From: Chrysomallon squamiferum
Lineage: Eukaryota > Mollusca > Gastropoda > Neomphalida > Peltospiridae
Length of the DNA: 64,000 nt
Direction of reading: 5' to 3'
Assembly: GCA_012295275.1 (NCBI GenBank)
Contig: CM022666.1
Span: 4,938,867 to 5,002,866 of the forward strand
Shown: one piece after another, positions 61,854 through 64,000 of the stretch
Numbering within the stretch: the stretch's first letter is position 1
Layout: every line of letters begins with the position of its first letter
Notes under the pieces: model-generated
The model's input: only the letters and a program-made list of their open reading frames with translations
What the model was told of the DNA's origin: nothing
The model's database searches: none
Translations under genes and position numbers: made by a program

Positions 61854-62409
61854 GTAAGTTAACAGACACATACAACGATGTAATTGGTTCCAAATTCCCG
61901 ATCGTAAAGTGAGGTACTGGGAGACTAATTTACATAGATAGAATTAAGGTTAAAAACACTGGTTACGTTCTCGCTGATGATATTTCACATAAAACATTTT
62001 TTTTTTTTTTTAAATAAGGAGAAATAAATATTTTAACAGATCATAGATATTAAACAAACAGTAAATCATTTACAAATCACTTTATACAAAAAGATTAAGA
62101 AATAATTATACACCACTCACTGTGGGTTTTGTTTTCATTTAAGATATCGTATTTTGTTTCTAAAGTTATTTTCTTTTGTTTCGTTTAATCATCAGCATAT
62201 CTATTCGTTTTGACATATTGGAAAAGTAAATTATAAAAGTGTTAAGTTTAAATGGAAGCAGAAGAGAAGAGAGAATCTGAACACCACATGCACGTGTGAC
62301 GTCTGCGTGTCAACTGATCAACACAGTGTGTATATGTGTGTGTGTATATATGTGTGTATGTATGTGTGTGTGTCAAAACAACTAATTAGCAACCACAACA
62401 ACAATACAA

Positions 62410-62545
<136 letters not shown>

Positions 62546-62731
62546 TAATAATTAATTAATTAATAACTGTTATAATAACGGTTATTATAATGGTTTTAAG
62601 CGTAAAGTGGTGAATCTAAGCTGCTCAACTTCAACAGAATAGAGTTGAGATAATAATAAACATTTTTGTTCAATTGAACAATTTTATATATTTGTAAATT
62701 GGATGTAATGTATGTGTTTTTTTACATACAG

Positions 62732-62852
62732 TGTCACTGACTTTCAGGTAGTCAACACCTCAAATGTAGGAAGCAACAAAATTTTCTTGGTGTCTTCGTA
62801 CTAAAGACTAATATGCTAAAATGATCTGTGAGTATTCAAAGCCTGACAAACA
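62732..62852 (-). pseudogene. TNF-domain second-half exon fragment
   Basis: Minus-strand copy; near-complete frame including LVRRHQENFVAS and YLKVSDTV-like residues. Confidence 0.5.
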
Positions 62853-63388
62853 TCAAAACAAAAATCCCTTCACTGGTAATATCTATTAAACAAAAGTATG
62901 AACACATGCATAATCTAATAAGACAGCATATATATGTATACACCCTTTATTCTACACTAGAATACAACAGACACAATACACTTTTAAAACTGTATTCAAT
63001 ATAGCAGTAAATAATCATATAGACGGATAGAATAATTGTAATCGGTCGCAACAATCACGTAAGGATTATTTCAAAAGAGCAAACATCTACATATCTAGTT
63101 ACACAGTGCGTTCAGTGGACAGCGACCGTTACCCTGGATTTGTTCAACAGTTCTTACCTCACAAAACCAAACATAAAAATATATCCGATCTCTGATGAAA
63201 AAGGACTCACGTTATTTCTCAACGTGTTCCCAACCTTGCAGAATGAAGTGTGACCGAGGTGGTAATTAATCCCGAAAAAAAGACACAGGAAAAATTGTCA
63301 AAATTTTAGTTAAGAAATATATTAGCAATGAAAGATAGATTAAACACATTTTGTCAAAGTATTTTGTTAATGTTTATTTTTATTTTAG

Positions 63389-63597
63389 TGTTGATGGTTT
63401 TTAATGTTGATATTCCATCCGATATCACGAAGAAGTTCTGCCGCAGCATACACGAACACTTCATAACAGATTTTGATACCACCCTTATTGCTATGAATAA
63501 CTTCCATATTAAACATACTTCTGATACTAGAGCAAGCTGGAGAATATATAGTCAAACACATTTTAACATGGAACATTTTGTAAATTATTTACAATAG
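63389..63597 (+). CDS. Module A open exon, last copy
   Basis: Acceptor TTATTTTAG at 63,388, then LMVFNVDIPSDITKKFC, RSIHEHFITDFDTTLIAMNN, FHIKHTSDTRASWRIYSQTH, FNMEHFVNYLQ and stop. Unlike the other copies, the frame stays open back to a good acceptor. Confidence 0.38.
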
Positions 63598-63906
63598 GAA
63601 GATCTTAGTTTAAATCTATCCTAATCAGTAAGCTGGACCCAAGCATCACCCCTGCACAACATGAAGACTCTTTCTTTAATCCTGCCTAATTAATAAGTGT
63701 AACAAGTCATCACCCCTGCACAGTATGAAACCTCTTTCTTTAATCTAACCTAATTGACCTAATCAGTAAGCTTAACAATTACCCCATGTAGACTATGATG
63801 TCACATTCAATACTCTATAAATTCATAAATTTTTTTTAATATACAAATTGTTACTTTTTTCCAGCCACTGAATCGGTTTATTCCCGATTCTGGCAGTGTG
63901 ATTTCT

Positions 63907-63907
63907 T

Positions 63908-63963
<56 letters not shown>

Positions 63964-63990
63964 TATTTCTTTCTTTCTTTATTCATTTAT
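63907..63990. repeat. (TTTC)n microsatellite at window end
   Basis: About 20 TTTC units with few changes, running into T-rich sequence at the window edge. Confidence 0.95.
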
Positions 63991-64000
63991 TTATTTTTTT

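Overview
Organism and character. The window is eukaryotic, very AT-rich and dominated by repeats: GA/CT, GT/CA, AAT and TTTC microsatellites, poly-A/T, and DNA and LTR transposon debris. The only recognisable genes are short, multi-exon genes with GT-AG introns. A tumour necrosis factor (TNF) ligand-type gene in this setting suggests an invertebrate animal, plausibly a mollusc. That assignment is inference and cannot be proved from this window. There are no prokaryotic genes, no CRISPR array and no recognisable tRNA or rRNA genes. Most short open frames are microsatellite translations or shadows of repeats.

Architecture. The first 48 kb is a large imperfect inverted repeat. Positions 1 to about 24,885 read again, reversed and complemented, at about 27,010 to 48,000, with many indels; the match still holds at position 1, so the left arm may continue outside the window. 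Between the arms lies a 2.1-kb spacer that contains a run of exactly 200 N (25,179-25,378). The left arm has about 4.6 kb (about 17.4-22.0 kb) with no counterpart in the right arm, flanked by direct repeats. From about 48 kb to the end, the same modules recur as head-to-tail units (starts near 47.95, 53.27 and 60.53 kb).

Genes. Each arm carries one apparently intact four-exon TNF-superfamily ligand gene of 264 codons: complement 10,344-8,411 on the left and 37,937-39,846 on the right. The 5' ends face each other. The protein is a type II membrane protein: short N-terminus, transmembrane segment, Cys-rich N-glycosylated stalk, coiled linker and C-terminal TNF homology domain. Around these genes are many exon fossils of the same family: transmembrane-exon copies, 37-nt linker-exon copies, a truncated TNF-domain exon at 50.7 kb, and at least seven degenerate second-half TNF-domain exons on the opposite strand.

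Second exon family. A different, unidentified set of exon-like modules recurs through the locus: B, an amphipathic helix at 24.9, 51.8 and 59.1 kb; C, a transmembrane exon at 2.1 and 45.8 kb; D, a short C-terminal exon at 1.6, 19.6, 46.4, 52.4 and 59.6 kb; and A, a roughly 65-codon frame at 15.3, 31.9, 57.9 and 63.4 kb. C joins D, and B joins C, in a consistent reading phase, which points to a real but unrecognised membrane-protein gene family broken up by duplication.

Mobile DNA and possible regulation. A Tigger/pogo-like DNA transposon lies at matching positions in both arms. In each arm, tandem copies of an LTR-primer-binding-site-gag fragment sit in sense orientation just upstream of the TNF gene, and the inner one breaks off inside the intron before the first coding exon. 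The element may therefore have displaced the original first exon and promoter of these TNF genes.
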